Source: JABCYV01 sp035512155
Lineage (GTDB): Bacteria > Acidobacteriota > Terriglobia > Terriglobales > Acidobacteriaceae
Length of the DNA: 64,000 nucleotides
Assembly: GCA_035512155.1 (NCBI GenBank)
Contig: DATKEN010000159.1
Coordinates: forward strand, 1-64,000
Direction: 5' to 3'
This document shows positions 1-6,949 of the stretch, one piece after another. The notes below the pieces were generated by a model, which was given only the letters and a program-made list of their open reading frames with translations, was not told the DNA's origin and made no database searches. Position numbers and translations under genes: made by a program. Position 1 is the stretch's first letter, and every line of letters begins with the position of its first letter.

Positions 1-175
1 CCGGGAATGTAAGAACCGACGTCGGACCTCGGACCTTGGACTTCGGCACCTGCCTGTTCCGGAACCCAAGTGTTTCTTTTCTAGAACGGCCAAGCGAATT
101 CCCGGATGGGGGCAATATCCATCGGAGTCCGCCCCGAGGACTGAAGTCTGAGATCCGACGTCCGAAGTCTACTTT
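1..175. repeat. Degenerate short repeats before the first gene
   Basis: Two short blocks, at about 17-50 and 137-170, are built from the same words (GACGTCGGA, GACTTCGG) in opposite orientation, so they form a loose inverted pair around 90 bases of unique sequence. No coding frame or clear promoter is seen. The same wording reappears at about 44940-44980 at the 3' end of an epimerase gene. It looks like a dispersed intergenic element of the host; its function is unknown. Confidence 0.4.
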
Positions 176-898
176 ATGAAGTGGCGCTCGCTCGAAGAAT
201 CGGCACCTGGCACCGACATTCGCCCGTTGCACGAGATTTTCGCCGAGCGCAAGGAACTCATTGCCAAATACGTTCCTGCGGAAACGCAGGCTATTCACGC
301 CCGAGTGATCACTGAGCTCAAGCAAAAAGGGATTGCCGGGGGCGCCCTCCCGACGGGTGCGAAGGCGCCCTCGTTTGAACTCAAAGATCACAACGCCAAG
401 TTGATTTCTTCGGGCGATCTGCTGGCCAAGGGCCGGCTCGTGGTCTGTTTTTTTCGTGGACGCTGGTGTCCCTTCTGTGTGGGGCAACTGGAAGCTATGA
501 ACCTCATCCTGCCACAAATTGAGCAGGCCGGAGCCTCGCTGGTGGCGATTTCTCCCCAGACTGTGCAGCAGTCATTCTTCATGGCCGACCAGCACAAGCT
601 GGGCTTCCCGCTATTGAGCGATGCCAGCAATCAAGTCGCCCGCCAATTTGGACTCGTCTATCGTGTCCCCGAATATCAGCAGGCGGTCTTTCGCCGAGCC
701 TTCATCAACCTGCCATTCGCGAATGGAGATGAAAGTTGGGAACTGCCCATTCCAGCGAGCTACATCCTGAACCGCGACCGCACGGTCGTCTACACCGCCG
801 CGGACGAGGACTACCGAAACCGTCCGGAGCCAATGGATATCCTGCAGACCCTCTTCCGCACTGCGACTCCAGTTTGTAGATCTGAAGGGCAGAAATAG
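176..898 (+). CDS. Peroxiredoxin-like (AhpC/TSA family) protein
   Basis: Thioredoxin-fold peroxiredoxin-like protein of 240 residues, expected to reduce peroxides or act as a thiol oxidoreductase in the cytoplasm. The redox site is WCPFC at residues 97-101, in the core FRGRWCPFC, followed by the typical alternation of strand and helix and a late SYILNRDRTVVY segment. The classical PxxxTxxC peroxidatic motif is replaced by this CxxC form, as in the peroxiredoxin-like branch of AhpC/TSA. About 60 N-terminal residues form a helical extension before the fold. There is no signal peptide. The ATG start has no clear Shine-Dalgarno sequence. Family assignment is firm, substrate unknown. Confidence 0.85.
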   Translation: MKWRSLEESAPGTDIRPLHEIFAERKELIAKYVPAETQAIHARVITELKQKGIAGGALPTGAKAPSFELKDHNAKLISSGDLLAKGRLVVCFFRGRWCPFCVGQLEAMNLILPQIEQAGASLVAISPQTVQQSFFMADQHKLGFPLLSDASNQVARQFGLVYRVPEYQQAVFRRAFINLPFANGDESWELPIPASYILNRDRTVVYTAADEDYRNRPEPMDILQTLFRTATPVCRSEGQK

Positions 899-960
899 AG
901 CAGCGCTCCCCTCCGGCTTAAAAGGAACGCTGCGCAGGATTCGTCACGTGGCAATTTTTG

Positions 961-1191
961 TCAATATTGCAGGCAAATTTCCAGCTGGCGAGTGGCTTCA
1001 TCGATGGCACGGATCGCATCGACGCGATGGCCATGGAAGTCGTGGCTCGCACGTTCCAGGTGAGCTTTGGCCTTGTGCAGGGCTTCCAGGGCCTCGTGAA
1101 TTTCTGGATGCGGTTCGAATGCCGGTGAAGGCATGGACAGCATTAGCATCAGACCCATTACTGTAAAGGTGCTCATCATTTTCTTCTTCAT
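961..1191 (-). CDS. Small secreted helical protein
   Basis: A 76-residue protein with a basic start, a hydrophobic stretch and a likely cleavage site after SPAFE near residue 25, so it is expected to be exported. The mature part is one His/Glu/Ala-rich amphipathic helical region (HPEIHEALEALHKAKAHLE, then a second helix) with a single C-terminal Cys. The ATG is preceded by AGGGAAG at good spacing, which supports it as a real gene. Function is not recognised. The many histidines could suggest metal binding, but that is a guess. Confidence 0.7.
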   Translation of the reverse strand: MKKKMMSTFTVMGLMLMLSMPSPAFEPHPEIHEALEALHKAKAHLERASHDFHGHRVDAIRAIDEATRQLEICLQY

Positions 1192-1345
1192 GGATTCTTC
1201 CCTTTCATAGTCTGACTTGCAGGCTCAGACGGTGTCGTTGAATTCGACTAACCTATGCAAACCCGGCGTGAGTTGCAAGTTAGGGCTGTGGTTACCGATT
1301 CGAGATGCCGAAATGAGACTTCAAGCAAGATGTTAGAGTGACGGC

Positions 1346-1564
1346 GTGAAGCCACTGGCTCTGTTCGGATTGTTTGCCGTGACGCTGATGCTAGTTTGCT
1401 ACGCTTTGGAGAAGCGAAGTGCGTGGTTCATCCTGGGGTTCGCAGGCGCGTGCGCCCTTGGTTCGGTGTACGGATTTCTCCAGGGGGCTTGGCCATTCGG
1501 AGTCGTGGAGGCTGTGTGGTCGCTGGTAGCGGTGCGGCGGTGGTGGCTGGCTCGGTCCCAATGA
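1346..1564 (+). CDS. Small two-helix membrane protein
   Basis: A 72-residue protein from a GTG start with two hydrophobic segments (about 3-19 and 27-45) and a third weaker one, ending in a basic WWLARSQ tail. It is predicted to lie in the inner membrane. No known motif is seen. It is separated from the secreted protein on the other strand by about 150 bases. Function unknown; coding status is likely but not certain because the gene is short and the Shine-Dalgarno signal is poor. Confidence 0.5.
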   Translation: MKPLALFGLFAVTLMLVCYALEKRSAWFILGFAGACALGSVYGFLQGAWPFGVVEAVWSLVAVRRWWLARSQ

Positions 1565-1977
1565 CTTTCATCCACAGCGGATTCATCCGTCGTCGCTTCC
1601 CGGGGAAGTGGGGTGGGGAGACCTCCACACAATATCCCCTTCGACTCCCCTCAGGGCAGGCTCTCACCCGGACAAACTGCGGGATTTCGTGATGATGCCC
1701 GGTGAAGAGGTGCAAAGTCCGGAAACGCCAATATCGACGGGTATTGGTGCAGTTTGACAAGGAAGCGAGCCAAGCGTGCGATATTGCGTCGCAAAGTGCG
1801 TGACGCTTCGCACGGCTCGCCCAGATCCTTCGCGGCGCGAAGAGCGCTTGCGCCAGGATGACAATCAAATTGCACCACCACCCACCAACATCGCAACTTG
1901 CTAATCGCGCTCAATTCTGTGAAAATAATGGTTTGCGTTATCCCTCCAGAAGCAACTAGGAAAGGAACTTACGTTCT
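1565..1977. repeat. Gene-free stretch with interspersed repeat
   Basis: This 413-base gap before rpsP contains no convincing gene. Around 1824-1861 the minus strand reads as a variant of the widespread GTCATCCTG...CGCGAAGGATCT intergenic element, and 1600-1690 has a second repeat-like block. All three frames of the minus strand stay open for long runs, as such elements often do, but none shows protein-like composition or a ribosome site. A TTGACA occurs at about 1757 inside the repeat, too far from rpsP to be its obvious promoter. AATAAT at 1924-1929 could be a -10 for rpsP but has no well-spaced -35. Confidence 0.55.
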
Positions 1978-2235
1978 GTGTTAATGATTCGTTTATCGCG
2001 CACGGGTGCGCGCAAGCAACCGCATTATCGGGTAGTCGTCATTGAAAAGGAACGCGCGCGCAATGGCCGGCCGGTCGAGGTCGTGGGCCTTTACAATCCC
2101 CGCACCACTCCTGCCAGCATAGAATTGAAGCGCGAGCGCATTGACTACTGGGTATCCAAGGGCGCCAAAATGTCGGACCGGGTCAGCAAGATTGTATCCA
2201 AGCCAGCTCCGGCCGCTGCTAGTTCCGTCGCCTGA
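1978..2235 (+). CDS. rpsP: 30S ribosomal protein bS16
   Basis: Ribosomal protein S16, an assembly protein of the small subunit. The N-terminal signature IRLSRTGARKQPHYRVVV and the VGLYNPRT segment identify it clearly, and 85 residues is the normal length. Two starts are possible: GTG at 1978, with AGGAAAGGA 11 bases upstream, and ATG at 1984. The GTG has the better spacing. It is the first gene of the conserved rpsP-KH-rimM-trmD-rplS operon. ffh, which often precedes rpsP, is absent here and replaced by a repeat-filled gap. The alanine-rich C-terminal tail is unremarkable. Confidence 0.97.
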   Translation: MLMIRLSRTGARKQPHYRVVVIEKERARNGRPVEVVGLYNPRTTPASIELKRERIDYWVSKGAKMSDRVSKIVSKPAPAAASSVA

Positions 2236-2278
2236 TCTGCCGAGCTGATCGGAAAATTTTCTCGCATTAGGAACGCGC

Positions 2279-2545
2279 TTGGGCGAACAAAAGATTAGCG
2301 AGCCGGCCGGTGATGTGCGGGCCCTCATCGAGCAGGTCGCGAAGGCGCTGGTTGACGAACCGAGCGCTGTCTCGGTTAACCAGGTCGAGGAGAGGGGAGA
2401 GACCGTACTCGAGCTCGCGGTGGCCCCCAACGATCTGGGCAAGGTAATCGGGAAGCAGGGGCGCACTGCCCGAGCTATGCGCACGTTGCTCAGCGCATCT
2501 GGGCTCAGGTTGCACAAGCACTTCGAGTTGGAGATTCTGGAATAG
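2279..2545 (+). CDS. khpA: KH-domain RNA-binding protein (KhpA/YlqC family)
   Basis: A single KH-domain protein of 88 residues that binds RNA in the cytoplasm; in other bacteria KhpA pairs with KhpB (Jag) and affects cell division and small-RNA function. The GxxG loop is VIGKQG, residues 56-61, preceded by the expected helix and followed by RTARAMRTLL. Its place between rpsP and rimM is the standard one for this family. The start is TTG at 2279, 43 bases after rpsP. The N-terminal 20 residues are slightly longer than usual, so a start a few codons further in cannot be excluded. Confidence 0.9.
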   Translation: MGEQKISEPAGDVRALIEQVAKALVDEPSAVSVNQVEERGETVLELAVAPNDLGKVIGKQGRTARAMRTLLSASGLRLHKHFELEILE

Positions 2546-2562
2546 CCGGCGAGTTCATCACC

Positions 2563-3117
2563 GTGGGCCGCGTTTTGAAGACACAGGGCCGGCGCGGCGA
2601 AGTGGCGGTTGAGGTGCTCAGCGACGCTCCACAGCGATTCGTGGAAGGGATGAGGTTGCTGACACTAGCGAAAGATGGCGCTCCACGAGAACTGCAAGTC
2701 GAAACTCTGTGGCCGCATCAAGGGCGGCTGGTTCTGAAATTTGCGGGCGTCGATTCGATCTCTGAAGCTGAGTCGCTCACTGGCTGTGAATTGCAGGTTC
2801 CGCAAGATCAGCGGGCGCAGCTTGAATCGGGTTGGACGTACGTCAGCGATTTGGTGGGCTGCGTCGTCTTCGACGGCTCCCGCGAGATTGGCAGAGTTGA
2901 TGATGTCCGGTTCGGCGCTGGAGAAGCGTCGTTGCTGATCGTTAAGGCAGGATCGCTCGAATACGAGATTCCTTACGCCGAGGCTTATTTGGCCAGCATT
3001 GACCTCGAAGCCAAGAAGATTTGGATGAGGCTGCCGGAAGGCTTGCTCGAGGTGAACGCGCCGCTAAGCGAAGAAGAGAAAGGGCAACAGAGGAATATCA
3101 GGAAGCTGTCATCTTGA
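2563..3117 (+). CDS. rimM: Ribosome maturation factor RimM
   Basis: RimM binds bS19 and helps mature the 30S head and 16S rRNA 3' domain. The N-terminal RimM domain begins with GRVLKTQGRRGEV and spans to about residue 85; the PRC-barrel follows, with the typical LVGCVVFDGSREIGRV, then EIPYAEAYLASID. Length (184) is normal. The chosen GTG cuts the usual opening short: the reading frame continues upstream as AGEFIT, overlapping the end of the KH gene, but offers no start codon nearby. It lies 17 bases after the KH gene and just before trmD, the standard order. Confidence 0.95.
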   Translation: MGRVLKTQGRRGEVAVEVLSDAPQRFVEGMRLLTLAKDGAPRELQVETLWPHQGRLVLKFAGVDSISEAESLTGCELQVPQDQRAQLESGWTYVSDLVGCVVFDGSREIGRVDDVRFGAGEASLLIVKAGSLEYEIPYAEAYLASIDLEAKKIWMRLPEGLLEVNAPLSEEEKGQQRNIRKLSS

Positions 3118-3164
3118 GTCAGTCGCTCCGCCGCTCGTCATAACAATGTGGTCAGGGCCGCGCA

Positions 3165-4010
3165 ATGAAGATCGACATCTTAACGATCTTTCCCGACTTT
3201 TTTCGCGGGCCTCTGGATTACGGAATTATCCGCCGGGCTCGCGAAGCTGGTCTGGCGGCAATCGAAGTCCACGACCTGCGGGGGTTTGCGCATGACCGTC
3301 ACCGCACGGTGGATGACCGCCCGTTTGGCGGTGGCGAAGGCATGGTCCTTAAGCCGGAACCGATCTTTGAATGTATTGCAGCACTGAAGATGATGCCGCG
3401 CAAAGAGCGACTTGCAGGCAAGGCCAAGGAAAGCGTGGTGTTGCTCTCGGCGCAGGGAAAACGCTTCGATCAGAGTGAAGCCGACAAACTAGTGGCTCTG
3501 GAGCGCATGGTCCTGATCTGCGGGCGTTACGAAGGCGTGGATGAGCGCGTCAGCGAACACATGGCCGACCGCGAGCTGTCGATTGGAGACTACGTTCTGA
3601 GCGGGGGCGAACTGGGTGCGGCTGTAATTGTGGATGCAGTCACGCGGCTGCTTCCCGGAGCGCTGGGCAACGAAGCTTCTACGCGGCAGGAGTCGTTCAC
3701 TGCACAGACGGAACGGCGGTCCGGGAACGGCCCTAGTTCAACTTGCAGTTCAGGCGGATTGCTGGACTATCCGCATTACACGCGCCCGGCGGATTTTCGG
3801 GGACTGCCCGTACCCGAAATCCTGGTTTCGGGTAATCACGAGGAAATACGGCGTTGGCGGCGTCGCATGGCGCTCGAGAAAACAATGCGCAATCGACCTG
3901 ATCTTTTGGACCGGGCAACGCTCAGCACTGAGGACAAAGAATTCCTGGCCCAGACGACGGGCAGAATGATTAGAACGAGGGGACAAGATCATGACCAACC
4001 TGATCATTGA
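3165..4010 (+). CDS. trmD: tRNA (guanine37-N1)-methyltransferase TrmD
   Basis: SPOUT-class methyltransferase that makes m1G37 in tRNA using S-adenosylmethionine and prevents frameshifting. The opening MKIDILTIFPDFF, the RPFGGGEGMV loop (52-61), LICGRYEGVDERV (118-129) and the knot segment SIGDYVLSGGEL (139-150) are all present, as is GLLDYPHYTRP at about 198-208. The linker between ESF (176-178) and GLLDYPHYTRP carries roughly 17 extra Ser/Gly/Thr-rich residues compared with the usual short linker. The gene's last 20 bases overlap rplS, so the two are probably translationally coupled. Confidence 0.97.
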   Translation: MKIDILTIFPDFFRGPLDYGIIRRAREAGLAAIEVHDLRGFAHDRHRTVDDRPFGGGEGMVLKPEPIFECIAALKMMPRKERLAGKAKESVVLLSAQGKRFDQSEADKLVALERMVLICGRYEGVDERVSEHMADRELSIGDYVLSGGELGAAVIVDAVTRLLPGALGNEASTRQESFTAQTERRSGNGPSSTCSSGGLLDYPHYTRPADFRGLPVPEILVSGNHEEIRRWRRRMALEKTMRNRPDLLDRATLSTEDKEFLAQTTGRMIRTRGQDHDQPDH

Positions 4011-4368
4011 CAAACTTCTGGCTAAGGCCAAGCACGCTGATATTCCTGATTTCGTTCCGGGCGATAGCATCCGGGTTCAGGTGAAGATCAAGGAAGGCGA
4101 CAAGGAACGTCTGCAGGCCTTCGAAGGGGTAGTGATCGCACGCACCCGTGGCCCACAAGCCAGCTTCACTGTTCGTAAGATCAGCTTCGGTCACGGCGTT
4201 GAGCGCATCTTTCCCGTCAATTCAACGGTAATCGAGAGAGTGGAGTTGCTGCGCTCCTCGAAAGTCCGTCGGGCCAAGCTCTATTACCTGCGCAGCCTGC
4301 GAGGGAAAGCTGCCCGCCTGAAAGACATTGAACGCGAACGCGTCACGGCTGAGGCGGTCCCGCAGTAG
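3991..4368 (+). CDS. rplS: 50S ribosomal protein bL19
   Basis: Ribosomal protein L19 at the 30S-50S interface. The core FVPGDSIRVQVKIKEGDKERLQAFEGVVIARTRG and the later segment with FPVNSTVIERVELL and RRAKLYYLR are diagnostic; the first stretch is quoted here only to 20: FVPGDSIRVQVKIKEGDKER. The length of 125 includes a short C-terminal tail. It begins inside the 3' end of trmD with a GAGGGGAC ribosome site, and closes the rpsP-rplS operon. Confidence 0.97.
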   Translation: MTNLIIDKLLAKAKHADIPDFVPGDSIRVQVKIKEGDKERLQAFEGVVIARTRGPQASFTVRKISFGHGVERIFPVNSTVIERVELLRSSKVRRAKLYYLRSLRGKAARLKDIERERVTAEAVPQ

Positions 4369-4398
4369 CTGGTGTCGAGACAGGTTGGTGGCGCAGAT

Positions 4399-5193
4399 TT
4401 AGCCTTGCAGTTCTAGCTCGAAGTTTTCTTCCAGTTGCTGCTCAGCCAGCTTGCGCAGCAGGAACCGCAAGATCTGGCGATCGCCCTTGCGAATCTCCTG
4501 GAACTCGACCCCCAACCCTAACTGGTGGTCAGTATGCCGGACCTGTCCTTTGACACTCAAATCATAGCTGTCAACATTGAGAACCAATTTCAGTTCGGTA
4601 CCCAGCGGGAGGTCCTGTTTGGTGGTGATCAAGCAACCCAGTTCCGACAGATTTCTCAAAACAGCTTCGCCGCAGGTGCTGTTGGGACCGTCCTTGAGCA
4701 ATTCCGCCAGGCCTTCAATGTCAAAGCGTTCGTGACGCCGGCGATTGTTTTGGGCGCTGCCGGCTGAGAAATTCGAGCGCCGCACGCTGCTTTCTCGCAC
4801 GATCAGATCATAGACCTCGTGCATGTCGCGCAGTTCCGCGTCCCACATCGTGCGATCCGATTCAACGCACTGGATTCCGATCTGACCATCCAACTCTGAA
4901 TTCGGTTCGCCGATCCAGACAACTCGACAAAACTGCTTGTTGCGTCCGCGCTCAACCGCAATGATTTCGCCCGCGGTCTTGACGTTGCGTAGACCCGTGA
5001 CCCTTGCACCCTTTTCGGAAATATCATAGGTACACGCCATTTCGAGGCAAGGTTTGATGGCGCTATCCCAGTAAGTAACACGGACAGGAAGGGCAACGTG
5101 GATGCGCCGGGCCAAGCGCTCAGGCAATGAGTTGGAAATCTCTTCCGCCAAGATAGGTCCCCCGGGGACAACCCCTTGAGTTGAAAGTAACAA
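4399..5193 (-). CDS. Tandem PilZ-domain protein
   Basis: A cytoplasmic protein with two PilZ-like domains. The C-terminal one is canonical: RRRHERF at 151-157 followed by NLSELG at 181-186, the RxxxR and (D/N)xSxxG elements that bind cyclic di-GMP. The N-terminal one (about 26-125) has RLARR and DISEKG (57-62) and a VVWIG strand, so it is a diverged copy. This suggests one binding domain and one structural or second binding domain. The long start is TTG at 5193; internal starts are possible. It points toward rplS and shares no operon with it. Partner unknown. Confidence 0.8.
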   Translation of the reverse strand: MLLSTQGVVPGGPILAEEISNSLPERLARRIHVALPVRVTYWDSAIKPCLEMACTYDISEKGARVTGLRNVKTAGEIIAVERGRNKQFCRVVWIGEPNSELDGQIGIQCVESDRTMWDAELRDMHEVYDLIVRESSVRRSNFSAGSAQNNRRRHERFDIEGLAELLKDGPNSTCGEAVLRNLSELGCLITTKQDLPLGTELKLVLNVDSYDLSVKGQVRHTDHQLGLGVEFQEIRKGDRQILRFLLRKLAEQQLEENFELELQG

Positions 5194-5361
5194 TCGGGGA
5201 CGACGAGGGTCAATTTACCCCAGTAACAAGCACGGAGTTACCGATGGGCCACCAAATCGGGAGGCACCGGACGATTGATTTTCCTGGTTTTCCACACTTG
5301 CACCGCTGGCTCGACTCAGCGAAGATAAGCCTTTAGCTAGTCACTCGGCTAATCCTGCTCC

Positions 5362-6117
5362 GTGTCCCTGAAAGTCAAAGTCGCGAATGAGCGGAAACTC
5401 TCTCCGTCCGCCCTCAAGCTTCGGCTACTGAAGAGACTCCGCTGCACTCTTAAGTTCGAGAAAAGGGCTTGGATCGGTGGCGCCCGTCTGGTGGCCGGAG
5501 TCGACGAGGTCGGACGCGGCTCGCTCTTCGGACCCGTAGTCGCAGCCGCCGTCATCCTCGATCCCGGATATCGCGTGCGTGGCCTTCGCGACTCCAAGCT
5601 GTTGCTGGCGGAACGGCGTGAGGTGTTAGCCGAGCGCATCCGCGCGCATGCCATCGCCTGGGCAGTCGCCGCCGTGGATGCAGCCCAAATTGATCAGATC
5701 AATATCTATCAGGCTTCACGCGTTGCCATGCGCCAAGCGGTGTTGAGCTTGCGGCCCAGTGCCGACCATTTGTTGATTGACGCACTCCGCCTCGATTGCG
5801 AACTACCACAGCGAGCGATCATTCACGGGGATGCGCTTTCTGCCTCCATCGCCGCTGCCTCCATCCTGGCCAAAGTTGAGCGCGACCGCATGGTGCGGCA
5901 ATGGGACCCGGTGTTCCCGGTGTATGGGCTGGCCTCGAACAAGGGATACAGCACTCCTCATCATCTCGCAGCTCTGCGCCAGCACGGGCCGTCTCCGCTA
6001 CATCGCCAGTCATTTGCTCCAGTGTGGAATGCGCCGGTACCGCAGGAAGTTTTGGCATTTATGCTGGCGGAAAATGGTGGCGACTCTTTGGACGAAGTGA
6101 ATGAGCAGGCAGGTTAG
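5362..6117 (+). CDS. rnhB: Ribonuclease HII
   Basis: RNase HII cuts RNA in RNA-DNA hybrids, including single ribonucleotides left in DNA. The active-site residues are visible: GVDEVGRG (D48, E49), LLIDAL (D140) and the AAASILAKVERD block ending in D175. The first 40 residues are a basic extension not present in the shortest family members. The start is GTG at 5362; another could lie closer to GGARLVAGVDE. It sits downstream of the rplS operon, as often seen, although here the divergent PilZ gene lies between. Confidence 0.95.
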   Translation: MSLKVKVANERKLSPSALKLRLLKRLRCTLKFEKRAWIGGARLVAGVDEVGRGSLFGPVVAAAVILDPGYRVRGLRDSKLLLAERREVLAERIRAHAIAWAVAAVDAAQIDQINIYQASRVAMRQAVLSLRPSADHLLIDALRLDCELPQRAIIHGDALSASIAAASILAKVERDRMVRQWDPVFPVYGLASNKGYSTPHHLAALRQHGPSPLHRQSFAPVWNAPVPQEVLAFMLAENGGDSLDEVNEQAG

Positions 6118-6167
6118 ATTCCAGTCGTAGTCAAGATTTCAAATGCCAGCACTGTACAATCCCGAAG

Positions 6168-6911
6168 ATGCGTTTGATGGTCATCACGGCCCACCCGGAT
6201 GATGAAGCCGGCGGATTTGGCGGCTCTCTTCGTTTGTACAGCGATCGCGGCGTGGAAACTTATGTCGTCTGCCTCACTCCTGGCCAAGCTGCAACCCACA
6301 GGGGCGGCGCCCGCAGCGATCATGAACTCGCTGCCATCCGCCGCAAAGAGTTTGCCGCTGCCTGCGAAATTCTTAATGTCTCGCGAGGAATCGTGCTCGA
6401 CTATCCCGACGGCCAGCTCCATCGCCAGGATATCTACCATGCAGTCCGCGACCTAACACTTCAAGTCCGGGAATTTCAGCCGCAGGTGATGCTTACTTTT
6501 GGTCCGGAGGGTGGGGTCACCGGACACACGGATCATTCTATGGCCTCCATCTTCGCCACTCTCGCCTTTCATTGGGCGGGTCGCAACAATCGTTTTCCCG
6601 ACCAGCTTCACGACCGCCTGGTTCCTCATCGTACGCAGAAGTTGTATTACGCGACCGCAACTTTCAGTTTGCCCGATCGCCAGCCCATCACGCTATCTCC
6701 TGCGACTGCCGTTATTGACATTAGCGCCTACGTCGAAACCAAGATTGCTGCCTTCAAAGCTCACAGCAGCCAGTCACCGCTTTTGCCACTCTTTGAGGGA
6801 CACATGCGCAAGCGTGGAGCCCGTGAGCTGTTTCACCTCGCAGCCACGATGAAATCGGGTTCGGTTGAGCCAGAAACCGATCTGTTCGCCGGAATCAGCG
6901 AAAACTCTTAG
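6168..6911 (+). CDS. PIG-L/LmbE family deacetylase
   Basis: Zinc-dependent N-acetylglucosaminide deacetylase family protein of 247 residues. The metal site is HPDDE (9-13) and HTDH (120-123), exactly as in LmbE, MshB and BshB. Family members deacetylate GlcNAc-type sugars, for example in bacillithiol or mycothiol synthesis. A bacilliredoxin is encoded at 28.5 kb, so a BshB-like role is conceivable but not shown. The gene starts with ATG 50 bases after rnhB on the same strand and ends 27 bases from the convergent M61 gene. Confidence 0.85.
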   Translation: MRLMVITAHPDDEAGGFGGSLRLYSDRGVETYVVCLTPGQAATHRGGARSDHELAAIRRKEFAAACEILNVSRGIVLDYPDGQLHRQDIYHAVRDLTLQVREFQPQVMLTFGPEGGVTGHTDHSMASIFATLAFHWAGRNNRFPDQLHDRLVPHRTQKLYYATATFSLPDRQPITLSPATAVIDISAYVETKIAAFKAHSSQSPLLPLFEGHMRKRGARELFHLAATMKSGSVEPETDLFAGISENS

Positions 6912-6928
6912 GCACGCGTTGTAGACGC

Positions 6929-6949
6929 AAAAAGCCTTCACCGTGGCTT
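6929..6949 (-). terminator. Possible terminator of the M61 gene
   Basis: On the minus strand AGCC and GGCT flank an 8-base loop and are followed by TTTTT. The stop codon of the M61 gene lies in the loop. The stem is only 4 bp, so the call is weak. Confidence 0.3.

Noticed and set aside
1396..1914. Long open frames on both strands around the repeat
   Set aside because: They overlap each other and the repeat, have no ribosome sites, and read as low-complexity Arg/Pro/Ser protein; explained as open frames of a GC-rich repeat.
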